DNA of 64,000 nucleotides from the NCBI GenBank assembly GCA_027485675.1, contig JAIXQP010000023.1, positions 62,001-126,000 on the forward strand, given 5' to 3'. The DNA comes from Terriglobales bacterium (GTDB taxonomy: Bacteria > Acidobacteriota > Terriglobia > Bryobacterales > Bryobacteraceae). The position numbers and the translations under genes are program-made. The notes under the pieces are model-generated. The model was not told where the DNA came from. It worked only from the letters and a program-made list of their open reading frames with translations, and did not search any database. The first letter of the stretch is position 1, and each line of letters opens with the position of its first letter. Shown here in pieces: positions 1 through 10,354 of the stretch.

Positions 1-375
1 TCGAGCGATTCGCGCGACCTCAGCCGGCGTTTCCCCGATCAACTGGTGCGGGAGAAGACGCAGAAGATGATCAGTTCGCTGCTGCAACGCGAAGCGCCCA
101 TTTGGATCGTCCACATTCATTACCGGGTGGATGCCATCAACGAGGCCTACCAGCGCGGTCTGCAGCAAATGGCCGAAGCCACCGGCGGAGAGGCGGCCAT
201 TTGCCGCGGAATGGCGGACATCCCCTCCGCGATCAGCAACGCCATGCTCCGCATCCGGGAGCATTGGAGCGTGTTTCTGGAACTGCCGCCGGGCAAGTCG
301 CGGAACATCGTGGTTGGGTTGAACGCGCCGGAATGTGATATGACTTACCGGCAAAGGTTCTCGGTGAAGCGATGA
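1..375 (+). CDS. C-terminal fragment of a VWA-like exported protein
   Basis: The reading frame is open from the first base of the window, so this is the 3' part of a gene beginning upstream; 124 codons are visible. The segment has an SSDSRDLSRRF stretch, then alternating hydrophobic strands (APIWIVHIHYR), a helix with EAYQRGLQQMAEATGG and a last part with SNAMLRIREHW. That order (strand, gap, 'A..TGG' helix, closing strands) resembles the end of von Willebrand A domains in acidobacterial VWFA-related proteins, where the TGG precedes the final helices. The MIDAS residues would lie outside the window, so function cannot be tested here. Its stop overlaps the next start (ATGA), implying co-transcription. 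Confidence 0.45.
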   Translation, partial: SSDSRDLSRRFPDQLVREKTQKMISSLLQREAPIWIVHIHYRVDAINEAYQRGLQQMAEATGGEAAICRGMADIPSAISNAMLRIREHWSVFLELPPGKSRNIVVGLNAPECDMTYRQRFSVKR

Positions 376-1187
376 AGACTGGAAAGGGATTGCTGATTAC
401 GCTAGTCGGTGCGGTAGGACTGACGGCCGCCGGGATGTTTCTGATGGTGGAGGAACGGCGCAGCCGGGCGGTCGCCGAGTTGAAGATCGCCGAACTGACC
501 GCTCAGGTGGAAGCCCTCAAGACCGCGCGGCCCACACCCACTCCGGAACTGGAGCCCGAAGCGCACGAAGCGCCTGCGCCAGGCAAAACCGTGGCGAAAA
601 CGGCGCCGGCCACTCTGCCCACCGAGTACATTCGCATCATCGCTGAGACCCAGGCCGCCCTCGAAACGGCCCGCAAGGAGCTCTCCTCGGCGCGCAACGA
701 TATCGCTGCATTGCAGGCCCGCGCGGCGCAGGAGCAGGAGCAGAGGGATAAACTGACGGCGGAGCTGGCCGAATTGAACGAGGCGCTGGCGTCTACCAAA
801 CGCGTCGTGGCCGCCACCCAGACCGAGTTGAAGGCCAAGAACGACCGGCTGGTGCGGCTGGAGACGAGCGAGAAATTGGTACGGGAAGCGGCCGGCAAAG
901 CCGAGATTGAAGCCGCCAAGAGCCTGCGCAACGCGCAGGAGCTTGAAGATCTGAACCGGCGCCGGGAGGTGCTGCTGAACAGCATGGTGCGACGCTACCG
1001 GGAGGTCACCGATCAGTACCGCACGCTGTCGCTCCGGGTGCAGAGCCGGGCTGACCAGCTTGGACTCGACCCCGGCGCCGGCGAGCTATCCCGCATTCAA
1101 ACGTCAGTGCAGCAGGCCGAAGAGGAGTTCCGGCAACTGAACGGGCTCAGCGCCCAGGCGGCGAAACTGCTGCGGCCGAACCGCTAG
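372..1187 (+). CDS. Membrane-anchored coiled-coil protein, unknown function
   Basis: 271 residues. Residues 7-26 form a single N-terminal hydrophobic helix with little else resembling a cleaved signal, so the protein is probably a type II membrane protein or an uncleaved export. Residues 30-52 are heptad-like, 53-75 are Pro/Glu-rich (PTPTPELEPE), and about 90-245 are almost uninterrupted charged Ala/Glu/Leu coiled coil with LKAKNDRLVRLETSEK-type heptads. The tail (SVQQAEEEFRQLNGLSAQAAKLL) is also helical. No enzymatic motif is visible. The start overlaps the upstream VWA-like gene by 4 nt (ATGA). The stop is shared with the convergent gene on the other strand (CTAG). A structural or tethering role is only a guess from the coiled coil. 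Confidence 0.6.
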   Translation: MKTGKGLLITLVGAVGLTAAGMFLMVEERRSRAVAELKIAELTAQVEALKTARPTPTPELEPEAHEAPAPGKTVAKTAPATLPTEYIRIIAETQAALETARKELSSARNDIAALQARAAQEQEQRDKLTAELAELNEALASTKRVVAATQTELKAKNDRLVRLETSEKLVREAAGKAEIEAAKSLRNAQELEDLNRRREVLLNSMVRRYREVTDQYRTLSLRVQSRADQLGLDPGAGELSRIQTSVQQAEEEFRQLNGLSAQAAKLLRPNR

Positions 1188-1459
1188 GCGGCGGCCTTTT
1201 TCTCGCAATCTTTCGAGCAGTAGAAGACGTCCGTCTCGCGGGTGCTGTGGCGGAGCATCCGCGTCTCCGGGGCGAAGGTTCCACACGTCTTGCATTTGCG
1301 CAGGCGGGTGCCCGACTCCGGCGGTGCGTTGCCGCCCGCCGCTGTCGGCGCGTCCGGCTGCATCGCTTCCTTGGCGCCTTTGACGAGCAACGTCATCACC
1401 GCCCGGAGGAACGTCACAGCGAGGATCGAAACGAGTATGCCGAGGAGAGCTTTAATCAT
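1184..1459 (-). CDS. Small membrane protein with C-terminal zinc-binding module
   Basis: 91 residues. Residues 1-27 are one hydrophobic membrane helix followed by a Lys/Glu junction (VKGAKEAMQ). A flexible Ala/Gly/Pro linker precedes a four-cysteine module at about residues 55-84: CKTCGTF and later YCSKDC, with His between them. CxxC plus CxxxC spacing is typical of short treble-clef or TRASH-like zinc fingers. The architecture recalls the PP0621-type small zinc-ribbon membrane proteins, but I cannot confirm the family. The gene lies just downstream of the TPR gene on the same strand, separated from it by a strong hairpin. Its stop bases are shared with the convergent coiled-coil gene. Confidence 0.55.
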   Translation of the reverse strand: MIKALLGILVSILAVTFLRAVMTLLVKGAKEAMQPDAPTAAGGNAPPESGTRLRKCKTCGTFAPETRMLRHSTRETDVFYCSKDCEKKAAA

Positions 1460-1470
1460 AAAAAGCGGAA

Positions 1471-1503
1471 GGGCGTCCTACCACCTCTAGTAGTAGGACG
1501 CCC
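1471..1503 (-). terminator. Strong hairpin, probable terminator or attenuator
   Basis: Perfect 11-bp inverted repeat: arms 1471-1481 and 1493-1503 with an 11-nt loop. Read on the minus strand it follows the stop of the TPR gene (1541) by 37 nt and is itself followed after six bases by a run of five T, consistent with an imperfect intrinsic terminator. It sits directly upstream of the small zinc-module gene starting at 1459, so read-through would decide expression of that gene. Confidence 0.6.
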
Positions 1504-1540
1504 ATTTATCGTAGCGAGTTTCGAGAACCCGGCGGATTCC

Positions 1541-2698
1541 TTACTTCTTCTTCTGCGTCGCCTTCTTCGGAGCCGGCGCGTTCGGATTGGTGAAGGTGGT
1601 TTCGACCTTCGAACCCATCGACTCAATCATGCTCTTGGCGCTGGCGGCGAACGGGCCATCCGGCTTCAACTGCATGTACTTCTGGAAGGACTCTTCCGTG
1701 CCGGGGACCGGGGTGATCTTGCCGTCCGCGGCCACCTGCGCCTTGCCGACGAGGTAGATGCCGTACTGGTAGTGGGCATCGGCGTAGTTCGGATCCATCT
1801 CAATCGCCTTCTTGAAGGCGCTGCCGGCGGCTTCGAGCTGGCCGACGTTGGTCAGGATGGCGCCGAGGTTGTAGAAGTAGCGGCCGCCGTTGGCGGGGTC
1901 GAGCGCCGCGGCCTTGTCGAGTTCCGCGCGGGCTTCGTCAAACTTCTTCACCTTGGCGAGGGCCAGGGCGTAGTTGTTGTGCATGCCCGCGTCGTCGCTC
2001 TTGAGTTCGAGCGCCTTGGCGTAGCTCTCAAGACCCTTCGCGCTGGCCGCGTCGGCTTCGGCGCCGGTCTTGGTGCCGGCCAGGCCCATGTAGGCTTCGG
2101 CCATGTTCGCGAAGATCACCTGCTGCTTCGGGTCGAGCGTCGCGGCCTTTTCAAAGCCTTCGACGGAGGCCTGGAAGTTCTTCGTCTTCAGGTTTTCCAT
2201 GCCGGCGTTGAAGGCGTCGTTCAATTCCTTGTTCTTAGCCATCTGCGCGGCGCGTTCCTTCACCTGCTTTTCCATCGCTTCGCGCTGCTCTTTGCTCATT
2301 TCGCGCGACATCTCTTCGGTCACCTGGCCGGTGGCCATCGCCTGCTCCATGGCCTGCTTGCGGGCCACGTTCTTCGACAGGTCGAAGTTCACGGGCAGCG
2401 GGTCGCCGAGGCGGGTGCGCACGCCCTTCACGGTATCCTGCACTTTGCCCTCGACTTCGCACTCGATGTCGTAGGTGCCTAAGGGCAGGCCGGCGTGGAA
2501 CCACTGGCCCTTTTTGTTGGTCTTTACCTTGTAGTTGCCCTTGATGTCGGTCCGGGTCAGCTTGATCAGGGCGTCCTTAAGCGGCTTGCCGTCCTCCCCT
2601 TTCACTTCGCCTTCGAGCGAAGCCGTTTGCGCGAAAGCGCCAAAAGTGAAGAGAGCAGCCAGTGCAGTGAGTGAAAGCAGGCGGGAAAGGGATTTCAT
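1541..2698 (-). CDS. Exported TPR protein with carboxypeptidase-regulatory-like N-domain
   Basis: 385 residues from the ATG at 2698, which has a strong GGAGG about 10 nt upstream; a longer in-frame start at 2797 lacks signal-peptide sense. Residues 1-23 are a Sec signal peptide (LLSLTALAALFTFGAFAQ). Residues 25-95 are a CarboxypepD_reg-like beta-sandwich (EGEVKGEDGKPLKDALIKL). Residues 105-160 are a charged coiled coil, and about 165-340 hold tandem tetratricopeptide repeats (for example AKALELKSDDAGMHNNYALA, ADAHYQYGIYLVGKAQ). The C-terminus is Lys-rich. Expected in the periplasm as a protein-interaction scaffold; partner unknown. Divergent from another TPR gene across a 141-bp spacer with an inverted repeat. 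Confidence 0.75.
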   Translation of the reverse strand: MKSLSRLLSLTALAALFTFGAFAQTASLEGEVKGEDGKPLKDALIKLTRTDIKGNYKVKTNKKGQWFHAGLPLGTYDIECEVEGKVQDTVKGVRTRLGDPLPVNFDLSKNVARKQAMEQAMATGQVTEEMSREMSKEQREAMEKQVKERAAQMAKNKELNDAFNAGMENLKTKNFQASVEGFEKAATLDPKQQVIFANMAEAYMGLAGTKTGAEADAASAKGLESYAKALELKSDDAGMHNNYALALAKVKKFDEARAELDKAAALDPANGGRYFYNLGAILTNVGQLEAAGSAFKKAIEMDPNYADAHYQYGIYLVGKAQVAADGKITPVPGTEESFQKYMQLKPDGPFAASAKSMIESMGSKVETTFTNPNAPAPKKATQKKK

Positions 2699-2737
2699 GA
2701 AGGGATACCTCCGACGTGGGGAGCTGGTTTTTGTCAA

Positions 2738-2759
2738 TCCTGAGGATACTACATCAGGA
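2738..2759. promoter_or_regulatory. Operator-like inverted repeat between divergent TPR genes
   Basis: TCCTGA and its exact complement TCAGGA are separated by 10 nt (22 bp overall), the spacing expected for a dimeric regulator bound on one DNA face. It lies 40 bp upstream of the minus-strand TPR gene start and about 80 bp upstream of the plus-strand one. No helix-turn-helix regulator is encoded nearby, so the ligand is unknown, and six-base arms could occur by chance. Confidence 0.25.
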
Positions 2760-2839
2760 CTGCCCGTTGGATGGTTTTCCCCGCCCGTGAGTTCCAAACG
2801 ATACCTGAAACCCGCGTTATCCTAAAGACATCGAACGTG

Positions 2840-3693
2840 ATGATGAAGGCAATTCTGATTGCGGCTTTGGCTGGTTGCGCCCTCTGGGCCGGGCCCGCGG
2901 AACTGTCCAAAGCCTCGGAGTACTATCAACGTACCCAGTACCAGGAAGCCTTCAAGATCCTCCAGCCCGTGCTGGGGAACGACCCCACCGCCTACGAACT
3001 GGCCGGCAAGTGCCAATTCATGCTGGGGGACTTTAAGAAAGCCTCTGACCTGTTTGAGAAGGCGGTGCAGTTGAACGGGCAGATCTCGGAGCACTACCAC
3101 TGGCTGGGCCGCGCGTACGGGCGCCGGGCCGAATCCGGCAATCCGCTGATTGCGCCCCACTATGCTTCGAAGGCTCGCCAGATGTTTGAACGCGCCGTCG
3201 AGATGGATCCCAAGAACAAAGAGGCGATCAACGATCTGTTTGAGTATTACCTCGAAGCGCCCGGGTTTCTGGGCGGCGGGTTGAACAAGGCGCAGGCTCT
3301 CCTTGAGAAGATCAAGGCCAACGATCAGGCCGAGTACTACTACGCCACCGCGCAGCTCGCGCAGAAGCGGCAGGAGTTCAACTCCGCCGAACAGCACCTG
3401 AAGCGGGCGGCGGAACTCGCCCCGCGGCAGATTGGCCGCCTGCTCGATGTCGCCAAGTTTCTCGCCCGGCACGGCCGGTTGATTGAGAGCGAGTCGTTCA
3501 TCAGCAAGGCGGAGAAGATCGACCCGAACAACCCCAAGCTGCTGTTCGATAAGGCCCAGACCTACATCATCGCCAAGAAAAACCTGCCGACCGCCACCCG
3601 GCTTCTCGAGCAGTATTTGAAGTCTGATCTCAACCCGGATATGCCGTCGCGGGCCGAAGCCGAGAAGCTGTTGCGACAGGCCCGGGGCGGCGC

Positions 3694-3697
<4 letters not shown>
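2840..3697 (+). CDS. Exported TPR protein
   Basis: 285 residues from the ATG at 2840 (a second ATG follows directly at 2843); the 23 extra upstream codons of the open frame are non-signal-like. Residues 1-19 form a Sec signal peptide (AILIAALAGCALWAGPAE), with a Cys at position 11 that is too early for a good lipobox. The rest is TPR: YYQRTQYQEAFKILQPVL, FEKAVQLNG...YHWLGRAYG, FERAVEMDPKNKEAINDLF and further repeats to about residue 270. Periplasmic scaffold or assembly role inferred from fold only. The stop overlaps the TTG start of the downstream permease (TTGA), so the two are probably translated together and may act together. Confidence 0.7.
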
Positions 3698-6027
<2,330 letters not shown>

Positions 6028-6028
<1 letters not shown>

Positions 6029-6345
6029 TGCCACTTGGACTTTTGTTGCAACTCCCCACGGCGAACAGCCTAATCGGCTTTCTCCCCATGATCGCGATCT
6101 TCGCGATCTTCTATTTCCTGCTCTTTTTGCCTATGCAGCGGCAGAAAAAGCAGACCGCAGAGATGCTCGCCAACCTCAAAACCGGGGATGAAGTGGTTTC
6201 GACGGGCGGAATTGTGGGCACCATCGTTGCGGTGAACGCAACCGATGATACGCTAGTGATTCGCGTGAAGCCGGATAACGTCAAGCTCCAGATGGCGCGT
6301 ACCGCCATCGCCTCTCTCGTGACGAAGGCCGAGAAGGCTTCCTAG
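6028..6345 (+). CDS. yajC: Preprotein translocase accessory subunit YajC
   Basis: 105 residues; GTG start overlapping the tgt stop by one base. One membrane helix at about residues 17-35 (MIAIFAIFYFLLFLPM), followed by the family hallmark QRQKKQTAEMLANLKTGDEVVSTGGIVGTI and a small beta-rich cytoplasmic domain. YajC associates with SecDF and holotranslocon complexes and modulates export; it is generally non-essential. Position directly before secD fits. A short 9-nt gap to secD indicates one transcript. Confidence 0.95.
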
Positions 6346-6354
6346 GATTTTTTC

Positions 6355-7974
6355 ATGGACAAGAACCTCAAAACCAAAGCCATTGTGATTGTGGCTACGA
6401 TTCTCATCTGCATCTACGGCATCATTGGCCTGCCCAAATCGAAGGCCGAGCTCGATCGCAATGTCGCCGAAAGCATCAAGCTGGGTCTCGACCTCCGCGG
6501 CGGAAGCCAACTGGTTTTGCAGGTCCAGGTGCAGGACGCCTTCAAGGCCGACGCTGACCAGAACATCGAACGTCTCAAGGACGAGATGCAAAAGGCGGCG
6601 ATCGCTTACGCTTCGATCGACCGGAACGACCCGGCGACCATCGAAGAGGCGGACACCATCGAGATCAACATCAAAGGGATTCCGGTGGATAAGACCTCGG
6701 CCTTCCGCGAGATCCTGACGCAGAAATTCTCCACCTGGCAGATGGCCAACGTGGGCTCTGACGCCTACCGGCTGACGATGAACAATACTGAGTCGCTGGC
6801 GATGCGCCGCGATACGGTTACCCGTTCGATGCGGACGATTGAGCAGCGCATTAACGGCCTCGGCCTTGCCGAAGCCACCGTGCAGCAGCGCGGCAACGGG
6901 GAAACGAATCCGGAGATCCTCGTGCAGATGCCGGGCGTCGACGACCCGGCCCGCGTGAAAGCGATTCTGCAGGCGGCGGCGATGCTCGAAATCGTGGAAG
7001 TGAAGGACGGTCCGTTCCCGAGTGAAGAGGCGCTTCGCGCCAAGTCCGGCGGCATCCTGCCGCTCGGCACCCGGCCGATTCAGCAGGCCGCCCGGCTTGG
7101 CGACCAGGGCGAAAGCTGGTACCTCGCTAACCGTACCGCCGTCGTCACGGGCCGTGACCTCCGCAACGCCCGCCCGTCGCAGGACCAGTTCGGCAAGTGG
7201 GAAACCTCGTTTGTCCTGTCCCCGGATGCGGGCCGCCGCTTCGGCCGCTACACGGAAGCGAATGTTGGCAACAAGCTGGCCGTGCTGCTTGATGGCAAGG
7301 CGCGCAGCGTGGCTGTGATCAACAGCAAGATTGAAGATTCCGGCGTGATCACCGGCGCTCCTTCGCAACAGGAGGCTTCCGACCTCGCCCTGGTTTTGAC
7401 CTCCGGTTCGCTCCCGGCGGGCGTCGTTTATCTTGAAGAACGCACCGTTGGGCCGTCGCTCGGCGCCGACTCGATTCGGGATGGTCTGATTGCGGGCGCC
7501 GTGGGCGTCAGCGCGGTCATCCTGGTGATGCTCGTCTATTACAAGAAGGCCGGCATCAACGCCGTTCTTGCGCTGATCCTTAATGCGGTGATCCTGATTG
7601 CGGCCCTCGCCTACCTGGGCGCCGTTCTCACGCTGCCGGGTATCGCCGGCATCATCCTAACAATTGGTATGGCGGTGGACTCGAACGTGCTGATCTTTGA
7701 GCGGATTCGAGAAGAGCTGAAGCAGGGTAAGGCGGTGATGGCCGCCATCGACGCCGGATTCGGCAAGGCCTGGCTGACGATTATCGACACGCACGTCACG
7801 ACGATCGTCTCCTGCGCCTTCCTGTTCATCTTCGGCACCACGGCGGTGAAGGGCTTCGCCATCACCCTGGTCATCGGCCTGCTGGCCAATGTGTTTACCG
7901 CGGTATTCGTGTCGCGCACCATCTTTGACTGGGAGCTGAGGGGCAAGCAGCAGCCGACCACGCTGAGCATCTAG
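6355..7974 (+). CDS. secD: Protein translocase subunit SecD
   Basis: 539 residues. SecD with SecF forms an RND-type proton-driven motor that pulls preproteins from the SecYEG channel on the periplasmic side. The first membrane helix is at about 8-25, followed by the LGLDLRGGSQLVLQV motif, the large P1 periplasmic domain (with VQQRGNGETNPEILVQMPGV and TGRDLRNA), and a C-terminal block of five helices containing TIGMAVDSNVLIFERIREEL, where the Asp is the conserved proton-relay residue, and GFAITLVIGLLANVFTAVF. Length and motif order are standard. The start has AGGA 8 nt upstream. A 139-nt gap separates it from secF. Confidence 0.97.
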   Translation: MDKNLKTKAIVIVATILICIYGIIGLPKSKAELDRNVAESIKLGLDLRGGSQLVLQVQVQDAFKADADQNIERLKDEMQKAAIAYASIDRNDPATIEEADTIEINIKGIPVDKTSAFREILTQKFSTWQMANVGSDAYRLTMNNTESLAMRRDTVTRSMRTIEQRINGLGLAEATVQQRGNGETNPEILVQMPGVDDPARVKAILQAAAMLEIVEVKDGPFPSEEALRAKSGGILPLGTRPIQQAARLGDQGESWYLANRTAVVTGRDLRNARPSQDQFGKWETSFVLSPDAGRRFGRYTEANVGNKLAVLLDGKARSVAVINSKIEDSGVITGAPSQQEASDLALVLTSGSLPAGVVYLEERTVGPSLGADSIRDGLIAGAVGVSAVILVMLVYYKKAGINAVLALILNAVILIAALAYLGAVLTLPGIAGIILTIGMAVDSNVLIFERIREELKQGKAVMAAIDAGFGKAWLTIIDTHVTTIVSCAFLFIFGTTAVKGFAITLVIGLLANVFTAVFVSRTIFDWELRGKQQPTTLSI

Positions 7975-8113
7975 CGCGCTCTGTCTGAATACGGACTAGT
8001 ACCTGTCCGCATTTGAGAAACGTTAACATTTGTGGTAATTTTCTGAGATCATAACGGGAACAAAAGGGGCAGAAGTGGTGTCGAACTCCACTGGCCGCCA
8101 GTAGCAACACTGC
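7975..8113 (+). other. secD-secF spacer, no gene seen
   Basis: An A/T-richer stretch than its surroundings. It contains a small inverted repeat, AGTGG with CCACT, just before the secF start. No Shine-Dalgarno sequence is obvious in front of the secF ATG, and no convincing terminator or -10/-35 pair was found. It may hold an internal promoter or a translation-controlling structure, but nothing decisive is visible. Confidence 0.3.
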
Positions 8114-9319
8114 ATGGAGATTTTCAAAAATACAAATTTCGACTTCCTGGGCAAGAAGATGCCCTTCATCATCGCCTCCCTCGTTTTGACGGTGGTCGGT
8201 GTGGGAAGTCTCGTCGTTAAGGGCGGCCCCAAGTACGGCATCGACTTTAAGGGCGGCACCGTCACGACGGTCCGCTTCCAGCAGACGCCGAACGAAGACC
8301 AGATTCGCCAGGCGCTGGGCGCCAAGATTCCAGGTGAGATCGTAGTGCAGCAGGTAACCGGTCAGAACGAAGTGATTATCTCGACCGACCTGCGCGACGA
8401 AAAAGAGCTCAACGAAGCCCGCGCCGCTGTCTTTGACACGCTGAAGAGCACGTTTGGCAGCGCGCAGGGCGACAAGCTCGATATCAACACCGCCACCCAG
8501 GCGCAGCTCGCGGACCAGATCCGCGGCCCTGTGGCCGGCGTGGCCGCTTCGGTCACCGAGCAGGATCTGCAGGAGATGGTGAAGAACATCCTGGCCTACC
8601 GCGATGCGGCCCCCCGCTCCGGACTGCTCGGGAACCTGGATTCGCTTTCCGGTGTCTCTGGTATTACGCCGGAGGTTGTGAACGTGTTGAAGCAGCAGAC
8701 CTACACGGGCCCTTACACGATTCGGGGTTTCGACCTCGTCGGTCCCCGAGTGGGAAAAGAGCTGCAATCGCAGGCCATCAACGCCACTCTGTTGGCCTTG
8801 GCCGGCATGTTGATCTACATCGCCTTCCGGTTTGAATTTATCTACGGCTTAGCCGCGGTCATCGCCGTGTTCCACGACGTGATCATCACCGTCGGAATCT
8901 TCTCTCTGCTCGACAAAGAGATTTCGTTGACCGTGATCGCGGCCCTTCTCACGCTCGTCGGCTTCTCGATGAATGACACCATCGTCATCTTCGATCGAAT
9001 CCGCGAGAACCTGCCCCAAATGCGGCGGGAAACTCTTGACAACGTCGTCAACCTCAGCATCAACCAGACGCTGAGCCGGACCGTCCTGACGTCAGGCCTT
9101 ACCTTCCTGACGGCTCTCGCTCTATGGCTGTTCGGTGGACAGGTATTGAACGGATTTGCGTTCGCCCTGGTCGCCGGCATCATCTTTGGCACTTACTCCT
9201 CGATTTTCATCGCGGCTCCCATCCTGCTGTACCTTCGGGAATGGATGGAGAAGCGGCGCAAGGGTAACGCAGCCCCTGCTGCCGCCGTGACCCCGGTGAA
9301 GACGAAGGCTGTGAAATAG
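8114..9319 (+). CDS. secF: Protein translocase subunit SecF with helix-hairpin-helix-like insertion
   Basis: 401 residues, longer than the usual 300-320. Residues 17-36 are the first membrane helix, 41-52 the YGIDFKGGTVTTV motif, and 205-216 the conserved FDLVGPRVGKEL after the P1 domain; five more helices follow with GFSMNDTIVIFDRIREN. Between P1 and that motif lies an insertion at about 122-196: LDINTATQAQLADQI, later LQEMVKNILAYRDAAP, then LDSLSGVSGITPEVVNVL. This reads like a ComEA-type helix-hairpin-helix (NINTA..L..I / I..YR / L..V.GI). It would sit in the periplasm. The SecF assignment is secure; the insertion's role is unknown. Confidence 0.95.
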   Translation: MEIFKNTNFDFLGKKMPFIIASLVLTVVGVGSLVVKGGPKYGIDFKGGTVTTVRFQQTPNEDQIRQALGAKIPGEIVVQQVTGQNEVIISTDLRDEKELNEARAAVFDTLKSTFGSAQGDKLDINTATQAQLADQIRGPVAGVAASVTEQDLQEMVKNILAYRDAAPRSGLLGNLDSLSGVSGITPEVVNVLKQQTYTGPYTIRGFDLVGPRVGKELQSQAINATLLALAGMLIYIAFRFEFIYGLAAVIAVFHDVIITVGIFSLLDKEISLTVIAALLTLVGFSMNDTIVIFDRIRENLPQMRRETLDNVVNLSINQTLSRTVLTSGLTFLTALALWLFGGQVLNGFAFALVAGIIFGTYSSIFIAAPILLYLREWMEKRRKGNAAPAAAVTPVKTKAVK

Positions 9320-9445
9320 CTCGCTTCGCGTTTTACTGTAGTCCGCTGGTGGCTGTTCCTTTGCTCGGGAACTGCTCCGGCTAGAAGTCCTCCCACCTCA
9401 ACGCGCTCCGCTTTCTCTGGCGGCGGGGCCGAAAGGATAACGGAA

Positions 9446-10207
9446 ATGTTTGATCAGACATTCGTCGATGGAACCGGGAAAACTAATAAGCCCTGGACCG
9501 TATTTGTCTCCTTCCTCATCCAGGCGCTGCTACTCGCCGTCTTGGTGATTTTGCCGATGTGGTTCTTCGAGGGCCTGCAACCGACGCAGCTGGCAAGTAT
9601 GCTGGTTGCGCCGCCGCCACCCCCTCCTCCTCCTCCTCCTCCCCCTGCCGCGGCCCCCGTTAAGGTCGTTAAGGTGATTCCGCGTCAATTCGACGCGAAT
9701 CGGCTCATGGCGCCGAAGCAGATTCCGAAAGACATCGCCATGATCAAGGAAGAGGAACTGCCCCCGCCGATGGGTGGCGCTGTAGTGGGCGGCGTCCCTG
9801 GTGGCGTTCCCGGCGGCGTCCCTGGCGGCGTCATTGGTGGCATCATCGGAGGTGTTCCCTCCGCTGCGCCGCCTCCGCCTCCTCCGCCGAAGGAAGTTCC
9901 GAAGCCGAAACCGACTGGTCCGATTCGCGTGGGCGGTAACGTCCAGGCGGCCAATCTGATCCGTCAGGTCCGGCCCAACTATCCGCCGCTGGCGAAGCAG
10001 GCTCGTATTCAGGGTGTCGTTCGTTTCAACGCGATCATCTCGCGGGATGGCACCATTCAGAATCTGCAAATGGTGAGCGGCCATCCGCTGCTCGTCCCGG
10101 CGGCAACCGATGCTGTCCGGCAGTGGGTCTACAAGCCCACGCTTCTCAACGGCGAAGCCGTGGAAGTGCAGACACAGATCGACGTGAACTTCACGTTGAG
10201 CAACTAA
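9446..10207 (+). CDS. Energy transducer TonB family protein
   Basis: 253 residues. N-terminal cytoplasmic tail, one membrane anchor at about 17-42, then a 12-residue proline run after LASMLVAP, a Gly-Gly-Val repeat region (GGVPGGVPGGVPGGVIGG) and a second Pro/Lys segment (PPPPPPKEVPKPKPTGPIRV). The TonB_C domain covers about 165-253: VQAANLIRQVRPNYPPLAKQ, GVVRFNAIISRDGTIQNL, and the closing AVRQWVYKPTLLNGEAVEV. TonB relays proton-motive force from ExbB/ExbD to outer-membrane receptors, such as the two Oar-like receptors in this window. Preceded by AAGGA 8 nt before ATG and followed by exbB/exbD genes, so it heads an energy-transduction operon. Confidence 0.9.
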   Translation: MFDQTFVDGTGKTNKPWTVFVSFLIQALLLAVLVILPMWFFEGLQPTQLASMLVAPPPPPPPPPPPPAAAPVKVVKVIPRQFDANRLMAPKQIPKDIAMIKEEELPPPMGGAVVGGVPGGVPGGVPGGVIGGIIGGVPSAAPPPPPPPKEVPKPKPTGPIRVGGNVQAANLIRQVRPNYPPLAKQARIQGVVRFNAIISRDGTIQNLQMVSGHPLLVPAATDAVRQWVYKPTLLNGEAVEVQTQIDVNFTLSN

Positions 10208-10283
10208 CCGTTCAAGCAAGAAACGGAATTCCGTTCGCGCAGTACCCGGGCCGCCGAAATCCAAGAGGAAGGCGAGCGGCCCA

Positions 10284-10297
10284 CCCACTTCGGTGGG
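10284..10297 (+). other. UUCG tetraloop hairpin between tonB-like and exbB-like genes
   Basis: CCCAC-TTCG-GTGGG: a 5-bp stem closed by the especially stable C(UUCG)G tetraloop. No T run follows, so it is unlikely to terminate transcription; such hairpins often act as 3'-end stabilisers or RNase processing boundaries and could set tonB versus exbB dosage. Confidence 0.45.
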
Positions 10298-10354
10298 AAA
10301 ACCCGCCGGGACACCGGCTCCCTATTCTAAAAATTCAACTCGCAGGAGATTAGC

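Noticed and set aside
2732-2737. Exact TTGACA on the minus strand before the TPR gene
   Set aside because: No -10-like hexamer 16-18 bp downstream; the expected position reads TCGGAG.
9320-9445. tRNA or terminator in the secF-tonB spacer
   Set aside because: Only a 5-bp GTTCC/GGAAC stem is visible; no cloverleaf and no U-tract.
9779-9866. Short tandem repeats resembling a repeat array
   Set aside because: They encode the Gly-Gly-Val(Pro) repeat of the TonB protein in frame; no spacers of constant size and no cas genes, so not CRISPR.
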